A stretch of DNA of 64,000 nt from the NCBI GenBank assembly GCA_019915015.1, contig JAHBBC010000010.1, forward strand, positions 930,001 to 994,000. The letters are read 5' to 3'. Source of the DNA: Auriscalpium vulgare (lineage: Eukaryota; Basidiomycota; Agaricomycetes; Russulales; Auriscalpiaceae). Both the position numbers and the translations under genes were made by a program. This document shows, piece by piece, positions 20,412 to 30,708 of this stretch; the first letter of the stretch is position 1, and every line of letters starts with the position of its first letter. The notes beneath the pieces are model-generated. The model did not search any database and had not been told where the DNA came from. It worked only from the letters and a program-made list of their open reading frames with translations.

Positions 20412-21702
20412 ATGCCCTCATCTGACTCCGAGCAATGCGGGATATTATACGACACTAGTCCTCACACCACGCTCGCAGTGGGGGCATCTCGCCCCCAGCG
20501 GGCCACCCCCGCTGCAGCCTCCGCCTCAGACTGGGTCCCGCATAGCCCGCCTCCCCTCCCTCCTAGACCTGGCTACGCGCTGGATACTCGCGCTTCTGGA
20601 TCTTGGGTGCCCGTCGCACGCGACCCGCAGAGAACATGCTCTGCTATTTTGTCCCCCTCGCCGCGCGCCGCCCCGCGCGCGCGATCATACAGCGCGCCTC
20701 CACGCCTCCCGACGCCTGCGTGCCCGGGGTACTACGACCTCGACCTCGACCGCGACCGCGACACCATCCCCCGCCTCTCCGCGCCGCGGCCGCGCTCGCC
20801 GCCCAGCGCCCGCGTGCCTGACGAAGCGCCCATCGTACGTCCTCCCCGCGTATCTTCCCCGCGCCAGCTCGAACGCCCCCCCGCACAGTACCTCTCCCCC
20901 GCACCGAGCCACGAGGCCGACTTCAACAACCTCTGGCCGCGGTGGTCCAGCCCCTCCAGCGCCGCCTCCCTCCCAATCACTCTCATCCCACCCGTGACGG
21001 ACGCCGACTTCGCGGACTCTGACGACTCCGACACCGACACGGCCTCCTCCGGCTCCTCGTATGACAGCGCCACCGCGCTCGCCGACGACGACTGGCCGCC
21101 CGCCTGGCCCGACGACGACTCCCCGTGGCCCAACGCCAAGGACCCCTGCCCCGCGCCGCCCGGCCTCCCGCCACCCCCCGCCGACACGCTGACGCGCGCG
21201 GACGTCGCGCGCCTCGCCGGCGAGCGCACGGCCAACCCGCACGCGCCGCGCGTCGTCTCGCCGTTCCACCCGCTGCGCACCCTCAGCCCGCACTCGCGGT
21301 GGCGCTGGGACGACCGCGTGCGCGACCGCGTCGAGGCGTGGCGCCACCCCTCGCCGAGCATGTGGCGCCCGCTGCGCGACGTGTGGCTGCTGCCGCGCGA
21401 CCGGAGGTGCGTGCGTCGTCTGTCGCGGTTGTGCTGCTAGCTAATGACTTTGTTTTGTTTTGCTTTTTGCTTTTTGTTTGTGTGTTTGTTGTTGTTGTTG
21501 TTTTCTGGGCAGGCGGTGCGATCGCGGCGACCACGACCGGCGCGCGTGCGAGTGGTTCTGCCGGAGGGACACGCTCGCGAAATGCATGCTTGTGCAGCGC
21601 GCATATCGCCAGCACGGCGCGCCGCCCGCCTCCCCACGCATCGACGTCGACATCGGTGTGCTCAACATCACCGAGATCCTCGAGGATCTGTTAGAGCCGT
21701 AG
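20412..21702 (+). CDS. Hypothetical Pro-rich protein with Cys-containing C-terminus
   Basis: Exons 20412-21406 and 21513-21702 make 394 residues. Residues 1-280 are Pro/Ser/Asp-rich and disordered. After that a basic helical part (SRWRWDDRVRDRVEAW, MWRPLRDVWLLPRDRR) runs across the intron into RRCDRGDHDRRACEWFC, with four spaced cysteines, and ends in VDIGVLNITEILEDLLEP. The intron is long for this window (106 bases) and has a very T-rich 3' half. The conserved-looking C-terminus suggests a basidiomycete family, but I cannot name it. The last codons and the stop are partly duplicated downstream. Confidence 0.6.
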
Positions 21703-21802
21703 CATTGACGGACCACCCCCGCGCACGTATCCTTAACGAGATAGATCCTCAGGACTTGTTAGAACTGTAGCATTGACGGACCACCCTCGCGCACGTATAC
21801 AT
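21671..21802. repeat. Tandem duplication of the gene end
   Basis: A segment of about 68 bases covering the last codons, stop and following bases of the preceding gene recurs immediately downstream with a few changes. Shared stretches include GTAGCATTGACGGACCACC and CGCGCACGTAT. Confidence 0.8.
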
Positions 21803-22325
21803 ATAGAACAACATCGCATTGTTACGGACCTGGAATAATACGCATGGACATACAGTGGGTGCACGCCGGGCGCATGTAAGATTGAGATATAGAGTTGAAG
21901 GGCGTGGCGCGGCACATACGCACACGGAACTCTCGGCGAAAGCGCACGGCGCAACTTCGTTCATGCCGGCGTGCGCGCTCATCTGTCGCCTCTGCTGATT
22001 TTCTTTTGCTTTCGGGGATCACCCATCTCAACACTCACCGCATTTCTCGAGAACTCGCAAGCATCGACACCACACGTCTTATAGAACAAAATTGCATTGC
22101 ATTGTTGCGGGTAGTACTAGACTGCGCGCGCATGGGCGGAGATACAGCGGGCGGGCGCACGCCGTGCGCCCGTGCGATCAAAATATAGACGGAGGCGCGG
22201 CGCGGCCGCGCGCTGGGGTATTCGCGCACGCTGGGTGCGCGGGAGTCAAGTCAAGATGGACCAGTCAAATGAGAGGAGAGAGATAGGAGGAAATTGGGCG
22301 AGCAGGGAGGAGGGGGGAGCGGCGG
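21803..22325. other. Intergenic region with diverged repeats
   Basis: A segment near 21803-21925 (TATAGAACAACATCGCATTG, then a GCATGG-x-CATACAG block) is loosely repeated near 22080-22210 (TATAGAACAAAATTGCATTG). No gene recognised. Confidence 0.45.
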
Positions 22326-23931
22326 CTACTTGGACGCCTCGGCGACGCGGCGGTGCGCGCCCCAGGCGTGCCGCGCGTGGTGGCTGGCGGGGCGGTGCAC
22401 GGGCGGACGGGGCACGCGGTGCACGGGCAGACGGGCGGCGGGCGTGGCGGCGGGCCTGCGAGCGCGTTAGTAGGGTACGTCTGTGTGACGCGGGGCACGC
22501 ACCAGTGCTTGGAGGCGCCGTGCTTGGAAGACGTGTGCGGGGCCGCGTGCTTGGAGGAGGTGTGCGTGGGCGCGTGCTTGGAGGAAGTGTGCGGCTCCGT
22601 GTGCTTGGAGGACGTGTGCGTGGGCGCGTGCTTGGAGGAGGTGTGCGGGGACGCGTGCTTGGAGGACGTGTGCGGAGACGCGTGCGAGGACGTGTGCGGG
22701 GACGCGTGTACGGAGGACGCGTGCGAGGAGGACGCGTGTACGGAGGACGCGTGCGAGGAGGACGCGTGCGAGGACGTGTGCGAGGACGTGTGCGAGGAGG
22801 ACGTCACCGTGGGCGGCGCGGCCGTGCTGTTGGAGAAGATGTCGTTCTGCGCGCCGTCCTTGAAGTTATACAGGTTGTTGTACACGGGCGGCGTATACGT
22901 GCCCTCGAACATCTGCGCGGGGATGCGTCAGCGAGGAGGAGAAGGAGGGGCAGGACGACGCACGTTGTTGCCCTCGGCCTGGTACCAGTACATGGGGGTC
23001 TTCGCGCCTTCCGTGCAATTGGACGGGTGCGCGGGGACGTTGTTCGCGGGGTCCGCGCCGCAGCGCTTGGGCACCTGCCCGCGCGCGACGGGGACGGTGG
23101 ACTTCGCGCCTTGCATGTTGCACTGGAAGCCGGTCATGTACACTGTGCACCGCGTCAGCATCTCCAGCACATGCGCACAGCCGAGGGCGGACGCACTCTG
23201 CTCGGAGCCCGAGTCGGCGTTGTGGATCCAGAACCACGCGCAGATGCACTTGCCGTTGGGGCACGCCGGCATCGATGCGGGCACCTGGAAGTCCGTGTCG
23301 CGGTACCACACGCAGGTCTGGTTGACGGAGAAGATGACGAAGTCGTCGGGCTGGACGTCCGCGACGTCGGACTTGTACGCGACGCCGAGCGCGCACCCGC
23401 CGAGGTCGTTGATGCCGTTGGTGTGGTACTGCGTGGTGGGCTGCCCGTGGCAGGGCGACTGGGTGGACGGGTCGCGCACGTCGCCGCTGCGGACGCGGTT
23501 AGTTGAAAAGCGCGGCGGGAATGAAGAGGAACGTACCCGGGGGACGAGGCATACCAAGACGTAGCACCCTTGTCGCAGTTGAGCTCCGTGGTGATCTTGC
23601 CGCCGACGGGGAGCTGCATGATGTCGTTCGGGTGCGGGGGGTAGTCGAGGTGCCCGTGCTAGAGGAACGTGAGGACACGCGCGGGGCAGATAAGATGAAC
23701 ACGGTACGTACGAACCACCACTGGCTGAACGGCAGGTTCATGAGCGGGTCCTGGGGACGGTTGGGGTCGCTAGTCTGGTTGAAGCCCCACATGCTGTTGT
23801 GGAATATAGCTGGAGAGCGGCGCGTCAGACGCAGGAGGAGCGCGATGAGAAAACGACGTGCAGATGTGGGCGGAGACGGCGGAGAAGAGGGCCGCGAAGA
23901 GGGCGAGGAGGGGGAGGGTAGGCTGGACCAT
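22326..23931 (-). CDS. AA14-family lytic polysaccharide monooxygenase with His-rich tail
   Basis: Exons from 5' to 3' on the minus strand: 23931-23862, 23809-23712, 23658-23537, 23486-22964, 22912-22503, 22455-22326; 450 residues. A signal peptide ends at Ala21, so the mature protein starts with His22, as required for the copper histidine brace of LPMOs. The core follows AA14: [118 protein letters not shown]14 enzymes oxidatively cleave xylan coating cellulose. From about residue 306 to 407 there is a Ser/Thr/His repeat tail. The first intron as drawn uses a GC donor (23861); the last has a TACTAAC branch site. Confidence 0.88.
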
Positions 23932-24049
23932 GGCTGGGGGAGAAAAGGAATGTGGGCGAAAGGAATGCAAAGGCTGCAGCGGCCGCGCGGGGCGTGCAAG
24001 AGGCAGGAGCGAAAAACGAACGCAAGTCAACCGCGGGCAGCGGGAGGCT

Positions 24050-24057
24050 AATATATG
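24050..24057 (-). promoter_or_regulatory. TATA-like box of the AA14 gene
   Basis: CATATATTA on the minus strand, about 120 bases upstream of the AA14 start codon. Confidence 0.45.
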
Positions 24058-24362
24058 TCAGCGCTTGCCCCGTAAATGATGTCAATTACTTCGCATGGAA
24101 GGGTCCGTTGCGAGGCCCATGTCACCTTGGCCGCCGCGCAACCCGCCATCTCTGTCCCAGCACTCATCATCCCTGACCATCCTCACTACCGTGCGCTGCA
24201 AGTGGTCCAACGGCTGCGGATTTGGGCCAGGAGCTGGAGGTGCGCATGCGGTAGAGGACCGAGGCTCGAAGTCGCCTTAGCAACCAGTGTGTGGCGTTAC
24301 GTTGCGTTGATGATCTTTCGTCGACGAAGCCAGCTGGAGCCTGGATCAGTGTGAGCGGCGAT

Positions 24363-24387
24363 GAGAGAAAGAGAGAGAGAGAGAGAA
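24363..24387. repeat. GA microsatellite
   Basis: A run of GA dinucleotides with one interruption. Confidence 0.9.
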
Positions 24388-24524
24388 AACGAATATATGT
24401 ATTGCCACAGATGATGGCTACGTGGTCGAGCGCTTGAGCTTATTCCGTCGCGCCCAGAACCGGTTGCGTTGCGAGGTCGAACGACTACGAAACTCTCAAC
24501 TGCCATTTCTAACCATCCTTCGCC

Positions 24525-24871
24525 AGTAAGATGTACGATACACGCGCCAGATGCCCCGCTACATGAACAGGCCCAAATGTCAAACCCGTTGCAGCGCATC
24601 TCCCTCGCAACGCCGACCTTCCATCTACGCACTCCCTCAGCACCTGCCATCCAAACTCAAGTCGCCCGCTCTGCCGCATATTGAGCTCGAACTGCTCGTC
24701 CAGTCGTACGTGCACGCGTAGGCGAGTACCGGGATGCCACGCTCGAGCAGGCGGAAGCGACGTGCCACGCGATCGATGGTCTGACGCGATGCCTATGGAC
24801 GCGTTGACGCCGAGCTTTTCGTGCACGTGGGGTCGGTTGAGATACTCTGTTACTGCATCGTCGTCTGTCCA
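24525..24871 (-). pseudogene. Serine carboxypeptidase (S10) C-terminal relic
   Basis: On the minus strand, after an acceptor at about 24872, the frame reads DAVTEYLNRPHVHEKLGVN, typical of peptidase family S10. Shifting frame, it reads RVARRFRLLERGIPVLAY and TYDW, then in a third frame ATGLTFGPVHVAGHL, which aligns with the block around the catalytic His of S10 enzymes. The pieces are in the right order but in different frames. The N-terminal part with the catalytic Ser is absent from the DNA upstream as far as I can see. It is a dead 3' fragment. Confidence 0.65.
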
Positions 24872-25387
24872 CTGTCGTGAGAGACAGTTCATGCTGCAGA
24901 GAGTCGAACGCACCGATGACAACAGAAGCCAAGCTAATCGGTGTTCGGCCGTTAGCAACGCGGGTTCAAATTGGTATTCCACGAATACGTTGCTACCCTT
25001 TGTGGCTACACCAGGAACTTCGCGGGCGGACGTCTGGGTCCTAATCATGCTCATTGAGCATCCTCATGGGCCATGAAGGGCGAAGGCAGTCACGCACCGC
25101 AATTGGTCCACAACACGATACCACATCAAATGACCTACGCCCGCTCTCGACGAAACAGCGGATGAGTATGCGGGTAGCACAGATACAGTGACCAGAAAGC
25201 TCGGTATGGCGAAAAAAACACTCCGCCGCTGAGGGTAGGATCCTTGATTGGTCGCCTATACGCACTACGCTGCCCGTTCGCCGTCTACGCGCTGCCCCGC
25301 TGAACCAGTCGACCGTCACTGCGCTGCGTCCTCGACCATCCAGCGTCCTCGTCGACCGAGAGTGCGCCATTCTATCGCTAACGACGG
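24872..25387. other. Region without a recognisable gene
   Basis: Minus-strand frames exist upstream of the carboxypeptidase relic but show no S10 motif. Confidence 0.25.
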
Positions 25388-26030
25388 CGCGGGCTTCGGT
25401 GCGCGTCGAGCATAGATGCGGGTGCATGTATGCGGTGCGATCTGGGGAGGGAGAGGTGAGTAACATATGAGGATGACGCCGCCAGGAGGTGACGATTCGG
25501 CTCGCTACAAGGTGGCGTCGGAACATACTATAACGACTCACATCCGTGAAACGAGTGTACGCTGCTTCGCAGAGGACCAGCGCACGCTCGGTGAAGCTGG
25601 CGAACAGTATTTCTGGTGAGGTCAAAACTGGCAGCAGGTAAAGAACGGACCTTCCGCCGGTACATACGTGTATTTGAAGAGACGATACTCACCTGCATGA
25701 CAGATCTCAGTGCTCCCCACAACGATCTCTTCTCCTCGACCGACAATCGTGCCCATAGGCTTCGGTGCGCGTCAAGCCTTGATGCGGGTGGACACTGTAC
25801 GATGCGCGATCCGGCGAGAGGGAGGTAGGTTATGAGGCTGACGCCGCCAGGAGGTACCGGGTTCGGCTCGCTACAAGGCGGCGTCATAGGAAGCAACTCG
25901 CGTGCTTCGTACGCAGAGGACCTGCGCACGGTCGGCGGAGCTGTCGAAGTACTTCAGGCGAAGTCAAAACTGGCAGCAAGGAGAGAGCGCACCCTCTGCC
26001 GGAATGTATGCGTTCTTCGCGCGAGGGACG
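25388..26030. repeat. Two diverged tandem copies of a ~350-base unit
   Basis: Shared blocks occur in the same order in both copies: CTTCGGTGCGCGTC (25394, 25760), GACGCCGCCAGGAGGT (about 25474, 25840), TTCGGCTCGCTACAAGG, GCAGAGGACC, and TCAAAACTGGCAGCA (25622, 25964). Spacing falls from about 366 to 342 bases, so indels have built up. No coding function is evident. Confidence 0.75.
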
Positions 26031-27203
26031 CAGGCCGGGCGCGTCGATTAATCGAGAGCATCAATGAACACGGTCGACAGGTCGGCAGCGCAGGAGGAGC
26101 TGGTAGAAAACAGGATGATAGGATGCGAAGGAACGACTGGGATGCAGGTGCGAGTGAAGGGGTCTGTGGCGGGATGCTTGAATTCGCAGATGGCCGGGGT
26201 CAGGCTACGTGGACAACGATCAGCGCAGGATGCGCCCGACACTACTTGCTCGCAACATCCATCTCACACTGACCTGCCTGCGCGTTCTCCAGTCGCGTGT
26301 CCTCCGCCCCGGCGCGCAATCTCCCCAGTTCTCTCCACCGGCTCCAGCGCCTCCCGCCCTTTCCCCGCGAACGTTTGTGCTGTCGCCAGGCGACACGTCG
26401 ACCGAGTGTCTTGGGATACACATCTTGCCCGCGGAAATGAGTGAATGGTTCCCGCAGGTTCGCGCGAGACGTACACGTCGGTCAGTCAGTCAGGTAGACG
26501 CGCCGGTCGAGGGCGCCATCAAGTCGTGAGCCCAGCCTTCCTCAGCCCACCCGCATCTCGACAGATCTCGCGTTCGCCCGACGGGAAGGCCCAAGTGCGA
26601 CGGTGGTGGCGAGGAACGGGAACAAAGTTTTTCTTTTCTTTTTTTTTGCAAACAAACTCCTAGGACACCACGCGGCGCGCCCGGCGGCTGAACCAGCTCG
26701 CCGACTCCCACATCCTGCTCGCATAGTTCACCGGGCGGCGCTTCGCTGTATAGTAGCCCCCCGGCCGCTCTGGCCCGGCAATTCAAGGATGAAGATAGCA
26801 TCCTGTAAGTGTATCTTATCTGCCATCGGCGAGCCGCAGCTGACCCGGCGCTGGGCAGAGAGCGGCCGCACTGTGACGTCCGACAGGCTCAAGAGGCTCC
26901 CCTCCGACCGCGAAGCACGAGCGGCATCACGCAGCGAGCGCCGAGGTCGTCCCACGTGCAGCACGATAAGCCGGTGTCGAGGGCGTCTGCCAATGGGAGC
27001 GCGAACCCGACGCATGAGCTGCGCCATGCGTGGATGTCGTCGCCCTCAATCGGGCTCGAATCTTCTTCTCCGCATCATTTTTGATCTCTCCACCGGCCTA
27101 ATATTGCAGGCCCTTATAACCCTGTGCACTTCAACTTGGCCCACTGTCGCTTTCCTGCGCCTCCCGTCCGTGTCTTCGCCTTGTCGACTCGTACTCGCCC
27201 GCC
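26031..27203. other. Region without a recognisable gene
   Basis: Only short frames without motifs. A T-rich stretch lies at 26631-26648. A CTTATAAC box about 90 bases upstream of the permease start may be its TATA element. Confidence 0.3.
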
Positions 27204-29551
27204 ATGGTCCCGCTCAAACAGGTCTCCATGGTCTTTGCGTGCGTCCCGTCTTCGCGCCCGTGACCCTCCACTGACCGCGTCCCCAGCGCCGGCACTGCCC
27301 TCTTCTCAGACGGTACTGCACTCCTCCTTCCTCGTCTTCTTCCAGCGCTCACCCATCCCAAGGATATGCGAATGGCGTCATCGGTAGCGGTACGTTCTCG
27401 CCAGCCTCTGCGCATCTCCACAAGCTGACTTGCCTTCAGTGAACACCCGTATGTTCATTTTCTGCGTCATCCACGACCGCTGAGCCCACTCCACACCCAG
27501 TCCTCAAGCGCATCTACCCCAAGGATGTCGCAAAACACCACTACTCCAAGACTCTCTCCAGTCTCGCTTTTGCCGGCACCATCGTGGGCATGCTCACCTT
27601 TGGCTATCTCTCCGACAAGGTCGGCCGCAAGTTCGGCATGGTGCGCGCGCCCTTACGTCCTGGCATTCAATTTCAATATTTACTTGACATCTTCAGATGG
27701 TCGCCACCGGTATCGTCGCTGTCTTCTCCGCCCTGTCCGCCGCCTCGTCGGGCGGCCACAACGGCAGCCACCAAGGCCTGCTCGCCATGCTCAGCGCCTG
27801 CCGGTGCGTCGCGCCTCCCACGCCGCTCGCGTAACCGACAGCTCACGACAGCGCCCCATCATAGTTTCCTGCTCGGTATTGGCGTGGGCGCGGAGTACCC
27901 GTGCGGTTCGGTCGCCGCGTCAGAACAGTCGGAGGAAGAGGGCATCTCGAAAAAGTCCCAGCACAGATGGTTCGCGCTGGCCACCAGTACGTGTCCTTCC
28001 TCCTGCTGTGCTATCTCGCGCTTACATGTCCTGCAGACGCGATGATTGACTTTGGCTTCGTGGTGGCCGCGTTTGTGCCCCTTGTGCTCTTCTGGATGTA
28101 CGTATTTCCGTTCTGCATCTGCCGCGCGTCTCCGTACTGATTGATCTGCGGCGTGCAGCTTCGGCGAGCACCACCTGCGCGCGGTGTGGCGTCTCTCGCT
28201 CGGGCTCGGCGTCGTACCCGCCGTCGCCGTCTTCATCTGGCGGCTCCGGATGGAGAACCCGACGCGCTACAAGAAGGACTCGATGCGCAACGCGCGCATC
28301 CCGTACATGCTCATCATCCGCCGCTACTGGCTCAACCTGGCCGCCATCTCGCTGACATGGTGCGTGTTTGCTCGGCTTCTGCCTCCCCGGCGCGTGCTAA
28401 CCAGAGCGCGTCTGCCGCAGGTTCATCTACGACTTCATCACATATCCGTTCGGCATCTACTCGTCCACCATCGTCGATACGTGCGTCGCACACACTCCGC
28501 GCGCCGCTTCGAGCTCACCTTGTCTGATGCAGGATCACCGGCGGCTCGTCATCGCTGTCCGTGATCTTTGGATGGAACGTCGTCATCAAGTGCGTACCAC
28601 AACCCAGTAGCTCGGCCTGCGCGATACTGACCTTACTTCGCTTGCGCAGCTTGTTCTACATGCCGGGCACCATCATCGGTGCCTTCGTGGTTGACTACCT
28701 TGGGCCCAAGCACACCATGGTACGCCCCCGACCTCACCTTCTTCCCGCCCGCCGTTCTATTCAATAGCTCACCTGCGCGCAGATCACCGGCCTCCTCTGC
28801 CAAGCCGTCATGGGCTTCATCATGAGCGGCGCCTACACTCAGTGCGTCCTTCCCTCGTCGCTCCGCGCGCCCGCTGACACCGCCGTCCAGCTTGAAGCAC
28901 CACATCGGCGCGTTCGCAGTCGTGTACGGAGTCTTCTTGAGTTTCGGCGAGCTCGGTGAGTGGCCTGCGCTGCGTCTGGGCGCTGAGACTGATAGGATGT
29001 GCGTGTGCGTGCGCTAGGGCCCGGTAACTGCCTCGGCCTGCTCGCGTCGAAGACCGGGCCCACCGCCGTCCGCGGACAGTACTACGGCGCCGCCGCCGCC
29101 GTCGGCAAGGTCGGCGCGTTCGTCGGCACCTGGGCCTTCCCCCCGATGATCGACGGTACGTCCCTCCCTCCATCACCGCCCCCGCGCGCGCGCTCACCCT
29201 CATCTTTCTCGCAGCGTTCGGCGGGCCCGACAGCAACCGCGGCAACACCGGCCCGTTCTGGGTCGGCAGCGGGCTCGCGATCTTCAGCGCGATCATCACG
29301 TTCTTCTTCATCCGGCCGCTCACCCAGGACGGCATGCTCGAGGAGGACAAGGCGGTACGTCGGCGTCGGCGCTCCTCTCACTGTCTGCGCATCCGGCTGA
29401 CGCGTTGTGGTGTGTGCAGTTCCGCGCGTATCTCGAGTCGCATGGGTGGGATACGACGCAGATGGGGCTCACCGAGGAGGAGGAGTGGTCCCAGGCGTCG
29501 CACGGCGAGAAGGACGTCGAGCGCGAGGCGTCGATCGAGAAGGCTGCTTGA
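27204..29551 (+). CDS. MFS permease, GIT1-like (glycerophosphodiester/metabolite:H+ symporter)
   Basis: Seventeen exons: 27204-27238, 27287-27312, 27363-27389, 27440-27448, 27501-27640, 27697-27803, 27865-27986, 28037-28097, 28159-28359, 28421-28480, 28533-28589, 28650-28719, 28783-28841, 28891-28955, 29018-29155, 29215-29354, 29420-29551; 482 residues with 12 helices. Motifs are [21 protein letters not shown], the MFS signature [10 protein letters not shown] (about 66-75), [24 protein letters not shown] and [16 protein letters not shown]. These fit the metabolite:proton symporter branch with yeast Git1 and Pho84; the GAEYPCGS block and the short N-terminus favour Git1-like permeases that import glycerophosphoinositol or glycerophosphocholine. 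The substrate is inferred from family only. Exon 4 is 9 bases long. The frame is intact. Confidence 0.88.
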
Positions 29552-29731
29552 ATGAAATGCTTTGATGACGCGCGCACGCACGCACGGATGTGTTTGGATT
29601 CTTTGTTTACGACTTGCAAGGATGTTGGTTATTGCTTTACTTACGTTTACTGAAGGGTAGACTCGGTGGAGGATCCCGATGCGTTGTATGATCAGTATAG
29701 TACCCTAATGCCAGTTTTGTCTTGATGCATA
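29552..29731. other. 3' flank of the permease
   Basis: The last host-gene flank before the transposon island. No other signal is seen. Confidence 0.3.
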
Positions 29732-29775
29732 CTTGCTGGGAGTGGGCCGACGGGTTAAGGCTGTACCATTTCGGT
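29732..29775 (-). mobile_element. Terminus resembling the 3' end of the Helitron-like elements
   Basis: On the minus strand this segment ends CCCACTCCCAGCAAG followed by T, identical over 18 bases to the 3' ends of the elements at 37531 and 49590. Its inner part diverges. The 5' end was not found with confidence; 29962 is a possible site because the minus strand there reads A then TC. Confidence 0.5.
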
Positions 29776-29875
29776 CGTAGGCTCGCAGGGGTTGGACCAG
29801 AAAATTTCGTAGGCTCGTTTACCCTCCCAGGCTCGCGGACCAGCGTGACCCGTGACAACAAATAAAATAAGCTCG

Positions 29876-29962
29876 AATGCACGGGTTCGAACCCCGCAAT
29901 CTAGACTATGTACTATAGGGTCTGTTCGACGGACGTGCTACCACTACACTACATGACAATGA
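29876..29962 (-). pseudogene. tRNA-like sequence with Pol III A and B boxes
   Basis: The minus strand has TAGTGTAGTGG (A box, 29941-29951) and GGTTCGAACCC (B box, about 29883-29893) at tRNA-like spacing. The acceptor ends pair at only about four of seven positions and the T stem is imperfect, so it is more likely a tRNA-derived relic or SINE head than a working tRNA. Confidence 0.5.
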
Positions 29963-29998
29963 TACAAGCTGTTAAATAAGTATGCATATTCACGTCGC

Positions 29999-30205
29999 GT
30001 TTAGCGGCGCCCGCCATACCTGTGCCCGTTCAGATTTAGTGGTGGTTCGTCGGCGCAACCGCACGGGTCGAACCTCCGCACCGTCCGGGCATGCATGCGG
30101 TGCACATTTAGCAGGGCCGGCCATAGCCGTGCCTTCTCTGATTTAGCAGTGGTTCATCGGCACAACTGGCCAGTTCGAGCCACCCGGGCAGAGGCAACGG
30201 CCGTT
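29999..30205. repeat. Two tandem diverged copies of a ~105-base unit
   Basis: Copies start near 29999 and 30106. Both run TTTAGC(G/A)G..GCC.GCCATA, then CTGATTTAG-like, TGGTTC(G/A)TCGGC(G/A)CAAC and a CGAGCC/CGAACC block. Confidence 0.7.
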
Positions 30206-30225
30206 TAATCAACACCCTCACCTTG

Positions 30226-30667
30226 TGTTACACGCCGCTCTGCCTCGCTTGGTAACGGCACGGACATATGACTTTCTTTCTCTTATCCCCTAACACCTTA
30301 CTTTATCATGTGACGGATGGATGACTGATCCATGACTGATATGCCTGCAGGCCTCCTGCATGCATCCCAACAGCTGTTGGACTTGTATCCCGCACGTACT
30401 GATTGGCTGATACGACAGACTCCCTTTACTATATAAACCCCATGTACATACGACGACTCTTCAGCCTATTCATTTGTATCTGATCCCCTCTGATACTCTG
30501 AAGTGTGTGCTAGAACGGCGCAGGGCTACCTCCTCTCATCTTGTACCCTCGCCCTCAGACAGGTTGATCTAGACTTGCATCGATACCACTACAACTCCTT
30601 GCGGCGTTGTTAGTGCGTGACCCCGATACCCTCTCCCCGCATCTCGCGTGCGGGCTAGAGTGTAATA
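30226..30667 (+). repeat. 5' LTR
   Basis: Starts TGTTACACG and ends GTAATA where the other LTR has GTAACA. Contains CTATATAAACC near 30430 as the likely Pol II promoter. Confidence 0.93.
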
Positions 30668-30708
30668 TCTGAATAGGCTCTCCCAAAGTCTACATCGACG
30701 AAGCGGCG

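Noticed and set aside
20685..21361. Two long minus-strand frames over 200 codons
   Set aside because: Both lie opposite the Pro-rich gene at 20412-21702 and have Arg/Gly/Ala composition typical of shadows.
22172..23564. Long plus-strand frames of 444 and 403 codons
   Set aside because: They are antisense to the AA14 gene, whose motifs are unmistakable; their repeats ([11 protein letters not shown]) are the reverse of the Ser/His tail.
26490..26801. Minus-strand frame of 103 codons
   Set aside because: No motif and no splice support; overlaps a low-complexity T/A tract.
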